A DNA stretch of 64,000 bases. Source: an uncultured Dongia sp. GTDB lineage: Bacteria > Pseudomonadota > Alphaproteobacteria > Dongiales > Dongiaceae. The stretch's first letter is position 1, and each line of letters opens with the position of its first letter. The notes below the pieces were generated by a model. The model ran no database searches and was not told where the DNA came from. It worked only from the letters and a program-made list of their open reading frames with translations. The translations under genes were made by a program, and so were the position numbers. Of the stretch, positions 37,532-47,129 are shown in pieces. Where the stretch lies: positions 1 through 64,000 of the forward strand of contig NZ_CAKZGO010000043.1 of NCBI RefSeq assembly GCF_936916975.1, read 5' to 3'.

Positions 37532-37798
37532 TCAGCCCTGCAGCGCCATCTGCCTCAACTGTCGAAACGAGTGATGGTCCTCGACCCTTGGTGCTGGCTC
37601 GGGCGCCGGTTCGGCCTCCGCCGGCACCTTCGCCCAAGCTCGTTCGTGGAAGAAGAACACCACGGTGTTGACGGCAGGCTCGATGAGCGCCACGCCGAGT
37701 GCCACCGGCAGGGAGCCGGAGATGAGGTAGGCGACGCCGAAACCGACCGTGAAATGCAAGGCGGCGAAGGAGCCCGTCTTCAAGAGATCGCGCAACAT
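37532..37798 (-). CDS. DUF2061 small membrane protein
   Basis: An 88-aa protein with two TMs (about residues 10-30 and 33-50), ending its conserved part with the FFHERAW motif of DUF2061. The last 30 residues are charged and proline-rich. Function of the family is unknown. It has its own well-formed promoter overlapped by a Fur-like box (37814-37838) and GGAGGTC just before the ATG, so it is probably iron-regulated, a link that is not obvious from the family. Confidence 0.85.
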   Translation of the reverse strand: MLRDLLKTGSFAALHFTVGFGVAYLISGSLPVALGVALIEPAVNTVVFFFHERAWAKVPAEAEPAPEPAPRVEDHHSFRQLRQMALQG

Positions 37799-37813
37799 TT
37801 TGACCTCCGTCTA

Positions 37814-37838
37814 ATTGCGAATCGTTCTCATTTGCAAT
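37814..37838. promoter_or_regulatory. Fur-like box upstream of the DUF2061 gene
   Basis: A 25-bp imperfect palindrome with arms ATTGCgAAT and ATTtGCAAT around a CGTTCTC centre. It resembles the boxes at 45077, 49754 and 51460 in the iron locus. It begins 16 bp upstream of the DUF2061 start and overlaps the -10 element. Confidence 0.65.
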
Positions 37839-37864
37839 ATAGAGGAGGCCGCAACCGGGTTCAA
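37836..37864 (-). promoter_or_regulatory. Sigma-70-type promoter of the DUF2061 gene
   Basis: On the minus strand TTGAAC (37859-37864) and TATATT (37836-37841) are separated by 17 bp. The predicted start of transcription falls inside the Fur-like box. Confidence 0.65.
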
Positions 37865-37939
37865 GGAAGTTATCCCGATCACTAAAATCGACGGAATCGA
37901 TAAATCGACCGGATCGATCTATTTGCGAAAAATGATCGC

Positions 37940-38743
37940 CTAGATCGCTTGACGCAGGCGATCTGCCAGATCGGCATCGAGCGGGATATCGACCCCGTCG
38001 AGGCGGGTGACCGGCACGCAGCCGAGCAGGGAGTTGGTGATGAAGAGGCCGCCGGCCTGGCCAAGCTCCCCCTTCTCGATGACGGCCTCGGCCATTTCGA
38101 GACCGGGGTGCTGCAGCAGCTGATGACGCACGATGCCATCCAGCACGCCTTCGGCCAGCGGCGGGGTCACGAGTTTGCCGTCCAGCAACGCGAACACGTT
38201 GCCGCGGGCGAAGCCGGCGATGCGGCCCTGGTTGTTGAGCATCAACGCTTCCTGCGCCCCGGCCCCTTGCGCCTGCTGTTGGGCCAGCACGTTGTCGAGA
38301 TAATTGAGCGACTTGATGCGGCTGAGCGGCGAGCCTTCATTGCGCCGGATCGGCACGATCGCGGCATCGAGATGCTGTGGCACCGGCGGATGGACACTGG
38401 ACATGATCACCAGCACGGGCTTGGGGTCGAGCGGCAGCAGGAGCCCCCGCGAACCAACCCCGCGCGACAGGGTGATGCGCAGCGCCGCCCGGCCCTTGGC
38501 GAGGTCATTAGCGGCCAGCACCTGTTCAATCGCTCCGGCGACTTCGGTTGCGTCGACCGGCAATGGCAGATCCAGCACGGTCGAGGCGCGCGCGAGACGG
38601 TCGAGGTGAGCCGCCAAATTAAGCGGATGACCATCCAAGGCCGCCAGCGTTTCGAACAGGCCATCGCCCAAGGTGTAGCCGCGATCACGCGGATCGATGC
38701 GCGCTTGATCAGGCGGCAGCAGCGTGCCGTTGATCCAGATCAT
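37940..38743 (-). CDS. pabC: Class IV aminotransferase, aminodeoxychorismate lyase
   Basis: A 267-aa PLP enzyme of fold type IV. Blocks seen: MIWINGTLLPPDQARIDPRD-type start, GDGLFETLAALDG, ALRITLSRGVG, the catalytic Lys in RIKSLNYLDNVLA and the C-terminal TNSLLGCVPVTRLDG. In folate synthesis it converts aminodeoxychorismate to p-aminobenzoate and pyruvate. The pabB gene directly upstream (4-nt ATGA overlap) supports PabC over a branched-chain or D-amino-acid aminotransferase. Confidence 0.9.
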   Translation of the reverse strand: MIWINGTLLPPDQARIDPRDRGYTLGDGLFETLAALDGHPLNLAAHLDRLARASTVLDLPLPVDATEVAGAIEQVLAANDLAKGRAALRITLSRGVGSRGLLLPLDPKPVLVIMSSVHPPVPQHLDAAIVPIRRNEGSPLSRIKSLNYLDNVLAQQQAQGAGAQEALMLNNQGRIAGFARGNVFALLDGKLVTPPLAEGVLDGIVRHQLLQHPGLEMAEAVIEKGELGQAGGLFITNSLLGCVPVTRLDGVDIPLDADLADRLRQAI

Positions 38744-40167
38744 GCGGCCGATCCCCCAATATCGGATTGGGCGGTACCGTCATAGGCGAGTGTTTCGATG
38801 AGCGCTTTGGCCTTGGTGAGACTCTCATCGAGTTCAAGGGCTGGTTCGCTGTCGGCGACAATGCCGCCGCCCACCTGGAAGGAGAGATCGTCGCCCTTCA
38901 CACAATAGGTGCGGATGACGATGTTGCTATCCATGCCGCCATCGAAGCCAAGATAGCCGATGGCCCCGCAATAAGGGCCGCGCGATGTGGGTTCAAGCTG
39001 GGCGATGATCTCCATGGCACGGATCTTCGGCGCGCCGGTGACAGAGCCGCCGGGGAAGGTCGCGCGCAAGAGGTCGACCGCGTTCCGGTCAGGCCGCATC
39101 TCACCCGTCACGACGGAGACCAGATGATGCACGGTGGCATAGGATTCGAGCCCCCACAGCACCGGCACTTTCACGCTGCCCATGCGGCACACCCGGCTGA
39201 GATCGTTGCGCAGCAAATCGACGATCATCAAATTCTCGGCGCGGTCCTTTTCGCTGGCGCATAGTTCGGCGGCAAGTGCCGCGTCTTCAACCGAATTCCT
39301 GCCGCGCGGGCGCGTGCCCTTGATCGGCCGTGTCTCGACCTTGCCATCGCGCAAGGACAGGAAACGTTCCGGCGAGGAGGACAGGATGGCGATGTCGTCA
39401 AATTCGAGGAAGGCTGCGAAAGTCGCCGGGTTGCGTTGGCGGAGGGCGCGATAGAGATCGAGCCGGTCGATACCGGCATGCAGTCTCGCGCGGAAACGCT
39501 GCGTGATGTTGGCCTGGTAGATATCGCCGGCCTCGATGTAGTCGATGGTGCGGCGGATCATCGCCTTGTAATCGCTGCCGGCCAGTTCCGCCCGCGCCGC
39601 GATGGCCCAGGCGGAACGCTGGTCCGGTTGCGCGCTGTCGGCAAGAAGTCCCAGCGCCCAATCGATGCGTGCCGCAGCACGGGCAATCTGCGCATCGCCA
39701 GATGCCGGCAGGCCGCTCGAGATCAACCAGCCGCGCTTGGCCACATGGTCGATCGCCACCACCAAATCATAAGCGCCGAGCAACAGGTCTGGAATGTCCT
39801 GGTCGTCGCGCCGGTGCCGCGGCACGCGTTCGAGGTGATGGCGCAGGCCGTAGCCGAACGAGCCGGCGACGCCACCCTGGAACGGCGGCAGCTCCGGCCG
39901 TGTCGGCAATGCATAGCGCGCCATCATGCGCGACAACGTCTCAAACGGATCGCCGCGGGAAGCCTGACCATCAAGCGAGACAAGGTTGCCATCGGCGCTC
40001 AGGCGATGGAACGGATCCGCCATGATGAAGGAATAGCGGCCGAGCGTGTCGTGCGCGAGCGCGCTGTCGAAAAACACCAGCCCGCCCGCCGGGCGCAAGG
40101 CGGCGGCCCAGCGCAACGGGTCGAGCGCTGTCTGCGGCAGATCGCGAATGAGCGGCAGGGTCGTCAT
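38740..40167 (-). CDS. pabB: Aminodeoxychorismate synthase component I
   Basis: A 475-aa chorismate-utilising enzyme. The N-terminal anthranilate-synthase-I-like domain is followed by the catalytic domain with YQANITQRFRA, SSPERFLSLRDGKVETRPIKGT, the DLLRNDLSRVC block and PGGSVTGAPKIRAMEII. PIKGT is the PabB-type motif (anthranilate synthase has PIAGT), and it contains the Lys that defines aminodeoxychorismate synthase. It makes aminodeoxychorismate from chorismate with a glutamine amidotransferase (PabA) not encoded here. Confidence 0.93.
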   Translation of the reverse strand: MTTLPLIRDLPQTALDPLRWAAALRPAGGLVFFDSALAHDTLGRYSFIMADPFHRLSADGNLVSLDGQASRGDPFETLSRMMARYALPTRPELPPFQGGVAGSFGYGLRHHLERVPRHRRDDQDIPDLLLGAYDLVVAIDHVAKRGWLISSGLPASGDAQIARAAARIDWALGLLADSAQPDQRSAWAIAARAELAGSDYKAMIRRTIDYIEAGDIYQANITQRFRARLHAGIDRLDLYRALRQRNPATFAAFLEFDDIAILSSSPERFLSLRDGKVETRPIKGTRPRGRNSVEDAALAAELCASEKDRAENLMIVDLLRNDLSRVCRMGSVKVPVLWGLESYATVHHLVSVVTGEMRPDRNAVDLLRATFPGGSVTGAPKIRAMEIIAQLEPTSRGPYCGAIGYLGFDGGMDSNIVIRTYCVKGDDLSFQVGGGIVADSEPALELDESLTKAKALIETLAYDGTAQSDIGGSAA

Positions 40168-40249
40168 GGGCGGACATTACCACGCCGCCGCCCGGCGGTT
40201 AAACCGGGAAGCGGCAGCGATTTACGTGTTTTCGACTAAAGCAAATCGC

Positions 40250-40630
40250 CTATTTCTGGCGCTGGTTGCGCTTGATGAGGTTGCGCAAAGCCTGGACATC
40301 CGCGGCAATGGCCGTGCGGCAGGCGGCTTCCATGCTGCGATAGCGGGCCAGCACCTCCTCGCCGGTGCGCGTCAATGCCGCACCACCGCCCTTGGCGCCG
40401 CCAGTCACGGCATCGATCACCGGGGCACCCAGATGCTGGTTGAGTTCATCGACCAGCAGCCAGGCACGGCGATAGCTCATGCCGAGCTTGCGGCCGGCGG
40501 CCGAGATCGAGCCGGTATCGCGGATCGCTTCCAGGAGATCCGCCTTGCCGGGGCCGATGGCGACATCCGGTTCGATGACGACGCGCAGGCGCGGTCCCGG
40601 GATCGGTGAGCGTGGTGCGGATTTTGACAT
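40250..40630 (-). CDS. ModE-like winged-helix regulator, one domain
   Basis: A 126-aa protein equal to the N-terminal DNA-binding domain of ModE: LLEAIRDTGSISAAGRKLGMSYRRAWLLVDELN (helix-turn-helix, in two parts) and the GGAKGGGAALTRTGEEVL wing. The molybdate-binding MOP domains are absent, as in many alphaproteobacterial ModE-like proteins. It may control molybdenum-related genes, which is notable because a molybdenum-hydroxylase cassette lies at 7.4-12.6 kb, but no direct link is shown. It follows the C45 peptidase gene by 3 nt. Confidence 0.85.
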   Translation of the reverse strand: MSKSAPRSPIPGPRLRVVIEPDVAIGPGKADLLEAIRDTGSISAAGRKLGMSYRRAWLLVDELNQHLGAPVIDAVTGGAKGGGAALTRTGEEVLARYRSMEAACRTAIAADVQALRNLIKRNQRQK

Positions 40631-40633
40631 CGC

Positions 40634-41773
40634 CTATTCCGCCGCTTTCGCAAGCGACACCGGGGCATCCTTGAGACTGTAGCGCGTGAAATCGCGGCAA
40701 TGGGCGGGGAGCGGTGCCACGTCCATGGTGCCGGTCGTCGTGTCCATGATGATCATGGCGACGGTCGCCGACAGATCGCCAGCGGAATTGGGCAGCACCG
40801 GACGGCAGACGGCAAAGGGTGCGGCAAAATCGTCGAAGAAAGCGGCCTTCAGATCGTCCGGCGAAATCTTGCCGTTACCGAGCAGTTTCTGCACGCGCCA
40901 ATCGCGGTAGAAGCTGTCGCCGAGCAGGCCGGCATCCTTGAGCTTGGCCAGCGCCACTGGGCTCACCCAGTGATTGGCATGCACGATGAGGCCGTCGGTG
41001 GGATAGATCGGGAAGACCTCATCGGGTGCACATTCGAAATCGATGCCGAAGCCTTCCGCCGTGCTCAGCATCATGTTGTTGGAGCAGGCCTTGGGTGTGG
41101 CGGCCACCGCACGCACGGCCATGGCGAAATGCCGCTGCTCCAGCACCTTGCGGCGGATCAGCACCAGGGGAATACCGGATTGCTTGTAGTCGCGTTCCGA
41201 TTCCAGGTAATTCGCAGTAATGGCAATGCCGGCATCGTTCATGCCGCAGCGGGCAAGTGCCCCCGCTTCGACGAAGGTCATGAAGTCCGGCCCATCCTCG
41301 CGGCTGACGCGCAGCACGATAGCGGTCTCCGCACATTCGGCGCGCCAATCCCAGTTCATGCCGTGAATAAGCCTGCCGGTGCTGCTGCGCTCCTGGAGGA
41401 TAATCGCCCCCGTGCAGCCATCTACTGCATCATCCTCAGCCTCCGGCCGGTTCTTCTCGCGCCGCGCTTGCGCCACAACTTCGGTGCGGGCGTTCACCAG
41501 CACGATGTCGTCGAGGCTGACGCCGGCGCCCTCGGCGATGCCGCGCATCTCGTCCAAATAATGTGCGCCAAAGGCCGCGATCTCCGACGCGAACGCGCCG
41601 ATCAGCCGTGCCTTCTCCTGCGGATCGAAGCCCAGCTCATCGAGCGTGCCGCCGTAAAGCCCGATGCTGCGCTTGATGCGATCGGGAACAGCCTTGCCAT
41701 ATTGCAGCCCGCGCTCAAAGGGCGTGCCGCTGACGGCGACGAAGGGGAATGGCTGCGGGTTGGCGGTGGTCAT
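40634..41773 (-). CDS. C45-family peptidase / acyltransferase
   Basis: A 379-aa protein of the peptidase C45 (acyl-CoA:6-APA acyltransferase) family, Ntn-hydrolase fold. Typical blocks: GTPFERGLQYGKAV at the N-terminus, DEMRGIAEGAGVSLDDIVLVNARTE in the middle and the candidate nucleophile Cys in DGCTGAII, where self-cleavage would expose the N-terminal Cys. HANHWVSP and late substrate-pocket segments follow. Substrate unknown. The ATG at 41773 has GGAG 9 nt upstream; a longer frame to 41830 is less likely. Confidence 0.85.
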   Translation of the reverse strand: MTTANPQPFPFVAVSGTPFERGLQYGKAVPDRIKRSIGLYGGTLDELGFDPQEKARLIGAFASEIAAFGAHYLDEMRGIAEGAGVSLDDIVLVNARTEVVAQARREKNRPEAEDDAVDGCTGAIILQERSSTGRLIHGMNWDWRAECAETAIVLRVSREDGPDFMTFVEAGALARCGMNDAGIAITANYLESERDYKQSGIPLVLIRRKVLEQRHFAMAVRAVAATPKACSNNMMLSTAEGFGIDFECAPDEVFPIYPTDGLIVHANHWVSPVALAKLKDAGLLGDSFYRDWRVQKLLGNGKISPDDLKAAFFDDFAAPFAVCRPVLPNSAGDLSATVAMIIMDTTTGTMDVAPLPAHCRDFTRYSLKDAPVSLAKAAE

Positions 41774-41886
41774 GGGTGAGGCTCCGGACGGGTATTCCTG
41801 ACTCTTAGACAATGCGGGCTGCGGTGACAATGCGCAGCCCCCCTCCCGACTTCCACTCCGAAGGGGAGCGGAGATGTCACATGGCC

Positions 41887-42585
41887 CTACTTCCCCATTC
41901 CCTCAATCTCCGTCGCCACCATCTGCTGCAGGCGCCAGAGGTTGCGGTCGCAGATGCCGTATTCGGCGAGTTTGGCGACGGTCTGGTAGAGGTAGCTGGC
42001 ACCCGAGCCCATATGGCCGCAGGCGCGGGCCAGCATATGGGCGGCGAGTTCCATCGTCGGTGGCTCGGGCATGTGGAAGCCCTTGGGATGCGCCCAGAAG
42101 ACCAGCGCCCGGCGCTTGACACCATCCGTCCGGACGGTGATCCAGCGGATGTAGTTGAGATTGTCGGGGCGATCCACTTCGCGCACCAGCACGGCCAGCA
42201 GCTCGTCGGTCAATCTCTCTTCCGGCAGCCGGAACAGGATGCCATCGCAGGACCCGCCATGTTCCAGCGCCAGCATCAGGCCCGGCTGTTCCGGCGTGCC
42301 ACGCCAGGAGGTGAGCTGCATGGAGAACTGCCGATGCCAGCCATGGGCCGTGCCGCGCAGATGTTCGACATAGGTGAAGCCGGGATTCCAGATGAGCGAG
42401 CCATAGGCGAAGATCCAGAGCGGTCCGTCGTCTTTTTCCGCGGCGTATTTCCGTGCCGCGGCGAGGTAGTCGTCATCGTTGAGATAGCTGTGCCCCGCCA
42501 GCCGCCCGGGATCCGGAACAGGCCGCTCGCAACGCGCCACCAAATCGGGGGTCAGGGCCATCTGCTTCGACAATTGAATGGCCAT
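41887..42585 (-). CDS. chaC: ChaC-like gamma-glutamylcyclotransferase
   Basis: A 232-aa protein matching the ChaC family, which cleaves glutathione to 5-oxoproline and Cys-Gly. Motif FAYGSLIWNPGF starts the fold; FSMQLTSWRGTPEQPGL and the catalytic-region residues PEERLTDELLAVL follow, then VFWAHPKGFHM. Length fits. No cation/proton antiporter gene (chaA) is nearby. Confidence 0.9.
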   Translation of the reverse strand: MAIQLSKQMALTPDLVARCERPVPDPGRLAGHSYLNDDDYLAAARKYAAEKDDGPLWIFAYGSLIWNPGFTYVEHLRGTAHGWHRQFSMQLTSWRGTPEQPGLMLALEHGGSCDGILFRLPEERLTDELLAVLVREVDRPDNLNYIRWITVRTDGVKRRALVFWAHPKGFHMPEPPTMELAAHMLARACGHMGSGASYLYQTVAKLAEYGICDRNLWRLQQMVATEIEGMGK

Positions 42586-42717
42586 ATCCTGAATCGTTCC
42601 GGCTGCGCCGCGGCGTCCTCGTGGCCATCCTATTGCTGGAAAGACCGATGCACAATAACGGGAAATTTCCCGGCGGCGCAGGATGTTTGCTGGTTCTTTG
42701 GCGGAAACCCGCGGCCA

Positions 42718-43557
42718 TTATTTCTGATTTGTCAGGTCAAAGCCGAGTTGTTTGGTGAAACTCAGCCGCTCGCCGGCCACTTCCGGCGGCGGCGGCGGCA
42801 AGGGTTCCGCACGCTGAAGGGTGGCGATGGCGGCCTCATCCAGCAGGCTGAAACCCGAGCTGTTGGTCACGAACGCCTCCAGCAGATTTCCCTGGCGGTC
42901 AATGATGAACGTGATGACCGGCCTTCCTTCCTGCTTCTTCCTGACCGCCGCCTTCGGATATTTGTGATATTTCTTCAGATGGTTGTCGAGCTGCAGCATC
43001 CATAAATTCTTCGCGTTGCTGATGCGCGCGAGTTCATCCGGCGTTGGGCCTGCCGGGGCGGGTGCAGTATCCAGAATCGGCTGTGGCGGCACATCCGTCG
43101 TGGTGGGCGACGGTGCTTCTTGCGTGTTCTTGAAGTCGTTCGGCGGCAGATCGGGCTGCGGCTTCTTGTCGATCGGCTTTTTTTTCTTGGTTGTTTCTTT
43201 CTTCTTTTTTTTCTTCGGCTTGGGCTTCTCCGGAACGGCGACAGCCACCTTGACCTCGGGTGGGACCGGCGGAATGGCTTCGAGTTCGCTGAGCGGCGGC
43301 AGGACGATCTCCGGTTCCACGACCGGCTCCGGCTCATCGACACGCTGCGGCGGCGGGGGCGCCACTGGCGTGGGCGCCAGTTCGAAGGCGATCACGGTGG
43401 CGGGCGGAATGATCAGTTCGGTGGCCGAACTGTTCCAATAGACGTAGCCCGCGGCCCCGCCCGAGGCATGGAGGCCGATCATCAACGCGCCGGCCATGGT
43501 CCAGCGCCCGGCTTTCCGGCCGGAACGATCGATCGAGGTCTGGAACAGCGGCCGCAT
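42718..43557 (-). CDS. tonB: TonB energy-transducing protein
   Basis: A 279-aa TonB: one N-terminal TM, a long proline/glutamate- and lysine-rich spacer with the usual X-Pro repeats, and a C-terminal TonB domain (about residues 190-270) including YPKAAVRKKQEGRPVITFII and SGFSLLDEAAIATLQRAEPLP. It transmits proton-motive force from ExbBD to outer-membrane receptors. The spacer contains runs of lysine encoded by poly-A tracts. Preceded by exbD with an 8-nt gap. Confidence 0.9.
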   Translation of the reverse strand: MRPLFQTSIDRSGRKAGRWTMAGALMIGLHASGGAAGYVYWNSSATELIIPPATVIAFELAPTPVAPPPPQRVDEPEPVVEPEIVLPPLSELEAIPPVPPEVKVAVAVPEKPKPKKKKKKETTKKKKPIDKKPQPDLPPNDFKNTQEAPSPTTTDVPPQPILDTAPAPAGPTPDELARISNAKNLWMLQLDNHLKKYHKYPKAAVRKKQEGRPVITFIIDRQGNLLEAFVTNSSGFSLLDEAAIATLQRAEPLPPPPPEVAGERLSFTKQLGFDLTNQK

Positions 43558-43565
43558 CCTCGGCC

Positions 43566-44027
43566 TCAGGGCGCCGGCGCGGCTGCGGGGGCTGCGCCAT
43601 CCGGCGGCAGTTCCAGGCCGACGAGGGCAATCTTCAAATAGCCCACTTCGCGCAGCATGTTCATCACGGTCATGATCTCGCCATACTCGACCGATTCATC
43701 GGCGCGCAGGAAGATACGCGTTTCCTTATCGCCCTTGGTGATCGATTCAAGCGCCTGGCCGAAGGCGTCGCGCGGCACCTTGTTGTTGCCAAGGCTCAAG
43801 CCCAACTGCTCATCGATGGTGAGGAACAGCGGCTTGTCGGGACGCGGCGCGGGTGTCGCGGTCGAGGCCGGCAGATCGACCGCGACATCGACGGTCGACA
43901 AGGGTGCCGCCACCATGAAGATGATGAGCAGCACCAGGATGACATCGATGAACGGCGTCACATTGATATCGTGGTTCTCCTGGAGATCGTCGCCGGAATC
44001 GCCGCCGTGATTAAGCCGGACCGCCAT
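43566..44027 (-). CDS. exbD: ExbD biopolymer transport protein
   Basis: A 153-aa ExbD with one TM containing the proton-conducting Asp (NVTPFIDVILVLLIIFMVA) and a periplasmic domain with LFLTIDEQ and IFLRADESVEYGEIM. It forms the TonB motor with ExbB. I chose the ATG at 44027 (7 nt after exbB); the longer open frame to 44225 overlaps exbB and is not coding. Confidence 0.92.
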   Translation of the reverse strand: MAVRLNHGGDSGDDLQENHDINVTPFIDVILVLLIIFMVAAPLSTVDVAVDLPASTATPAPRPDKPLFLTIDEQLGLSLGNNKVPRDAFGQALESITKGDKETRIFLRADESVEYGEIMTVMNMLREVGYLKIALVGLELPPDGAAPAAAPAP

Positions 44028-44034
44028 CGCCGCC

Positions 44035-45000
<966 letters not shown>

Positions 45001-45076
45001 CTTACTTCTTCAATGTGATCATTGGGTTAGGTGCGTCGCCCAGCACTGGCGCGCGACCCTCTCTTGGTCGTTATGA

Positions 45077-45097
45077 TAGGAATGAGAATGAATTGCA
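45077..45097. promoter_or_regulatory. Fur-like box upstream of exbB
   Basis: AATGAGAATGA (45081-45091) followed by ATTGCA matches the central and right parts of the other boxes in this window; the left arm is poor. It lies 77-97 bp upstream of exbB and just after the 3' end of the PepSY gene. Confidence 0.6.
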
Positions 45098-45103
45098 AGA
45101 GAC

Positions 45104-46360
45104 TCATTCTGCCACACGAGTCTCAGCCATCCGGGCTTCCGCCATCTGCCGGGCGAGCAGTCGTTCCGCTTCTCCCCGCTTGCGGCGCTGGCGCTTCATC
45201 CACCACATGGTGAGGCCGGTGACCGAGAAGAGCAGCGGCAGCAGGCCGGAGAGGAAAACCAGGAATTTCCAGATTTCGCCCCAGCCGAAGCCATAATGGA
45301 GCGGCCGCTGATAGACGGCGAAGGTGTCGCCGGCATTGAAGCTCGCCGGATCGCGCACATCGATCACCTTTCCCGCCCAGGGGTCGACGAAGACGGTCGC
45401 GTTGAGCATGGGCGTTGCCTGCCCCGGGCGGGTATAGCTCAGGCGATAGGGCTGGTCGGGCCGCTGCGGCAGAAAGAGGCTCTGGAGGGCGAGATCGGGT
45501 GCCACGGCCGCATCAGCCAATACACGGGCTGCGGTGACGTCGATCGGCGTGGCACCCGGCATCGGTTGGACGGTCACCGCATTCGGCCGCAGATCGCGCA
45601 CCGGCGTTGCCAGCCCCACGACCCAGTTGATCGGCTGCGGATAGACGATGTAGAGGCCGGTGAAGCTGACGATCACAAAGACCGCCATGCCCCAGAAGCC
45701 GAAGGTGTTGTGCAGGTCGCGGTTGAGCCGCAGCGTGGTGGCGTTCTTCTTGATGGTGAGCTGCTGGCGCCACTGGCCGGGCCGCGGCCACCAGATGACG
45801 AGGCCGCTGATACCTAAGAACAGCATCACCACGCCAAGCCAGCCGACGATATCGCGGCCGACTTCCGGGATCATCAGCGAGCCGTGAAGCTGGTGCATCA
45901 CGCCGAAGAAGCCGCCCCCACCTCCCCCGGGCCGCTGCATGTTCTTCTGCACGTCGAGAATGGCGAGCGAAACCGGGTCGATCTTGACCGAGCCACCACC
46001 ACCCATGCCGCCCATTGCATTTCCCGAGGGCCCGGCGGGGGCACCGCCGCCGGGATTGGCGCGGGCAAAACGGACCGTGGCAGGTTGGCCGGGCTCGGAT
46101 GGCAGCATCACCGCGGCGGGCTTCACCTTATCGCCCATGGTCGGCACGGTGGCGGCGATGAGATCGACGATCGGCGCCGGCGTACCGGTTGCCAGTTCGT
46201 AGCGCGGCTCGTCGCTGCCGAACCAGACCGGGATGTCGTCGTGATAGACCAGCGCGCTGCCGGTCAGACCCAGGATGACCAGCGGAATGAACAGGATGAG
46301 GGCCAGCCAGAGATGGATTTCCTGCAACAGCTGGCGGAAGGTCATTTTTTTCATGGCCAT
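45104..46360 (-). CDS. PepSY-associated TM protein, PiuB-like
   Basis: A 418-aa inner-membrane protein with four or more TMs of the PepSY_TM family: LLQEIHLWLALILFIPLVILG at the start, DIVGWLGVVMLFLGISGLVIWWPRPGQW in the middle (written here in two blocks) and LLFSVTGLTMWWMKRQRRK near the end. Family members next to siderophore receptors are thought to reduce or release iron from siderophores. The loop near residues 115-150 is Gly/Met-rich. Last gene of the receptor-piuC-pepSY run. Confidence 0.88.
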   Translation of the reverse strand: MAMKKMTFRQLLQEIHLWLALILFIPLVILGLTGSALVYHDDIPVWFGSDEPRYELATGTPAPIVDLIAATVPTMGDKVKPAAVMLPSEPGQPATVRFARANPGGGAPAGPSGNAMGGMGGGGSVKIDPVSLAILDVQKNMQRPGGGGGGFFGVMHQLHGSLMIPEVGRDIVGWLGVVMLFLGISGLVIWWPRPGQWRQQLTIKKNATTLRLNRDLHNTFGFWGMAVFVIVSFTGLYIVYPQPINWVVGLATPVRDLRPNAVTVQPMPGATPIDVTAARVLADAAVAPDLALQSLFLPQRPDQPYRLSYTRPGQATPMLNATVFVDPWAGKVIDVRDPASFNAGDTFAVYQRPLHYGFGWGEIWKFLVFLSGLLPLLFSVTGLTMWWMKRQRRKRGEAERLLARQMAEARMAETRVAE

Positions 46361-46368
46361 TTGCTCGC

Positions 46369-47049
46369 TTAGATATCCGCCCAGCGGCGGATGAGGTTGT
46401 GATAGACGCCGGTGAGGGGCACGACGGAGGCATGGTTCGGCACATCAACGCCGATCTGCTGAATGGCGCGGTCCAGATCGAACAGCAGGGTGCGCTGGGC
46501 GTCGTCGCGGATCATGCTCTGCAGCCAGAAGAAGGCCGCGATGCGCGTGCCCCGCGTGACCGCCGTCACCGCATGCAGGCTGGTCGAGGGATAGAGCACC
46601 ATGTCGCCGGCGTTGAGCTTGACGTGGTTGGTGCCATAGGTGTCGTCGATGGCAAGCTCGCCACCGTCATATTCATCGGGCGCACTCAGGAACAGCGTGC
46701 AGGAAAGATCGGTGCGGATGCGCATCTCCGGTGCCAGGCCCTGGCGGATGGCGTTGTCGACATGGGCGCCGAAACCGTCGCCGGGGCCATAGCGGTTGAA
46801 CAGCGGCGGAAACACGCGCGACGGCAAGGCGGCGGAGACGAACAGCGCGTTGGTTTCAAGGGCCGTGAGGATGATATCGCCCAGTTCTTCGGCGACAGGG
46901 CTTTCCTCCGGCAGCTGCGTGTTCTTCTTAACCTTGGCCGACCCGTAGCCGGCCGTGACCCGGCCATCGACCCAATCGGCCTTGGCGAGCCGATCGCGGC
47001 AATAAGCAACCTGTTCTCCGGTCAACACGCCCGGAATCCGTAGCAACAT
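46369..47049 (-). CDS. PiuC/YbiX-type Fe(II) 2-oxoglutarate dioxygenase
   Basis: A 226-aa PKHD-type hydroxylase. Iron ligands are in [11 protein letters not shown] (HxD) and the distal His in [15 protein letters not shown], with the following Arg as the 2-oxoglutarate contact. Family members are iron-repressed and sit beside siderophore receptors, as here. The in vivo substrate is not established. The stop is 8 nt before the PepSY start. Confidence 0.92.
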   Translation of the reverse strand: MLLRIPGVLTGEQVAYCRDRLAKADWVDGRVTAGYGSAKVKKNTQLPEESPVAEELGDIILTALETNALFVSAALPSRVFPPLFNRYGPGDGFGAHVDNAIRQGLAPEMRIRTDLSCTLFLSAPDEYDGGELAIDDTYGTNHVKLNAGDMVLYPSTSLHAVTAVTRGTRIAAFFWLQSMIRDDAQRTLLFDLDRAIQQIGVDVPNHASVVPLTGVYHNLIRRWADI

Positions 47050-47075
47050 GTTCTTAGTCCCTATGTCGTGGCGAA

Positions 47076-47101
47076 GCCCCGGTCGTTTTCACGGCCGGGG
47101 C
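47076..47101 (-). terminator. Hairpin between receptor and piuC
   Basis: A stem GCCCCGG / CCGGGGC, extended by TCG/CGG pairing, has a TTTTCA loop. It lies between the receptor start-proximal neighbour piuC and the receptor stop at 47130, so it may reduce read-through from the receptor gene into piuC. It is not followed by a T-run. Confidence 0.45.
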
Positions 47102-47129
47102 GTTGCTATCCTGCAAACTTTTTTGTCGC

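Noticed and set aside
43170-43240. Sequencing error in the tonB poly-T region
   Set aside because: The frame is intact across the runs and the lysine-rich spacer is normal for TonB.
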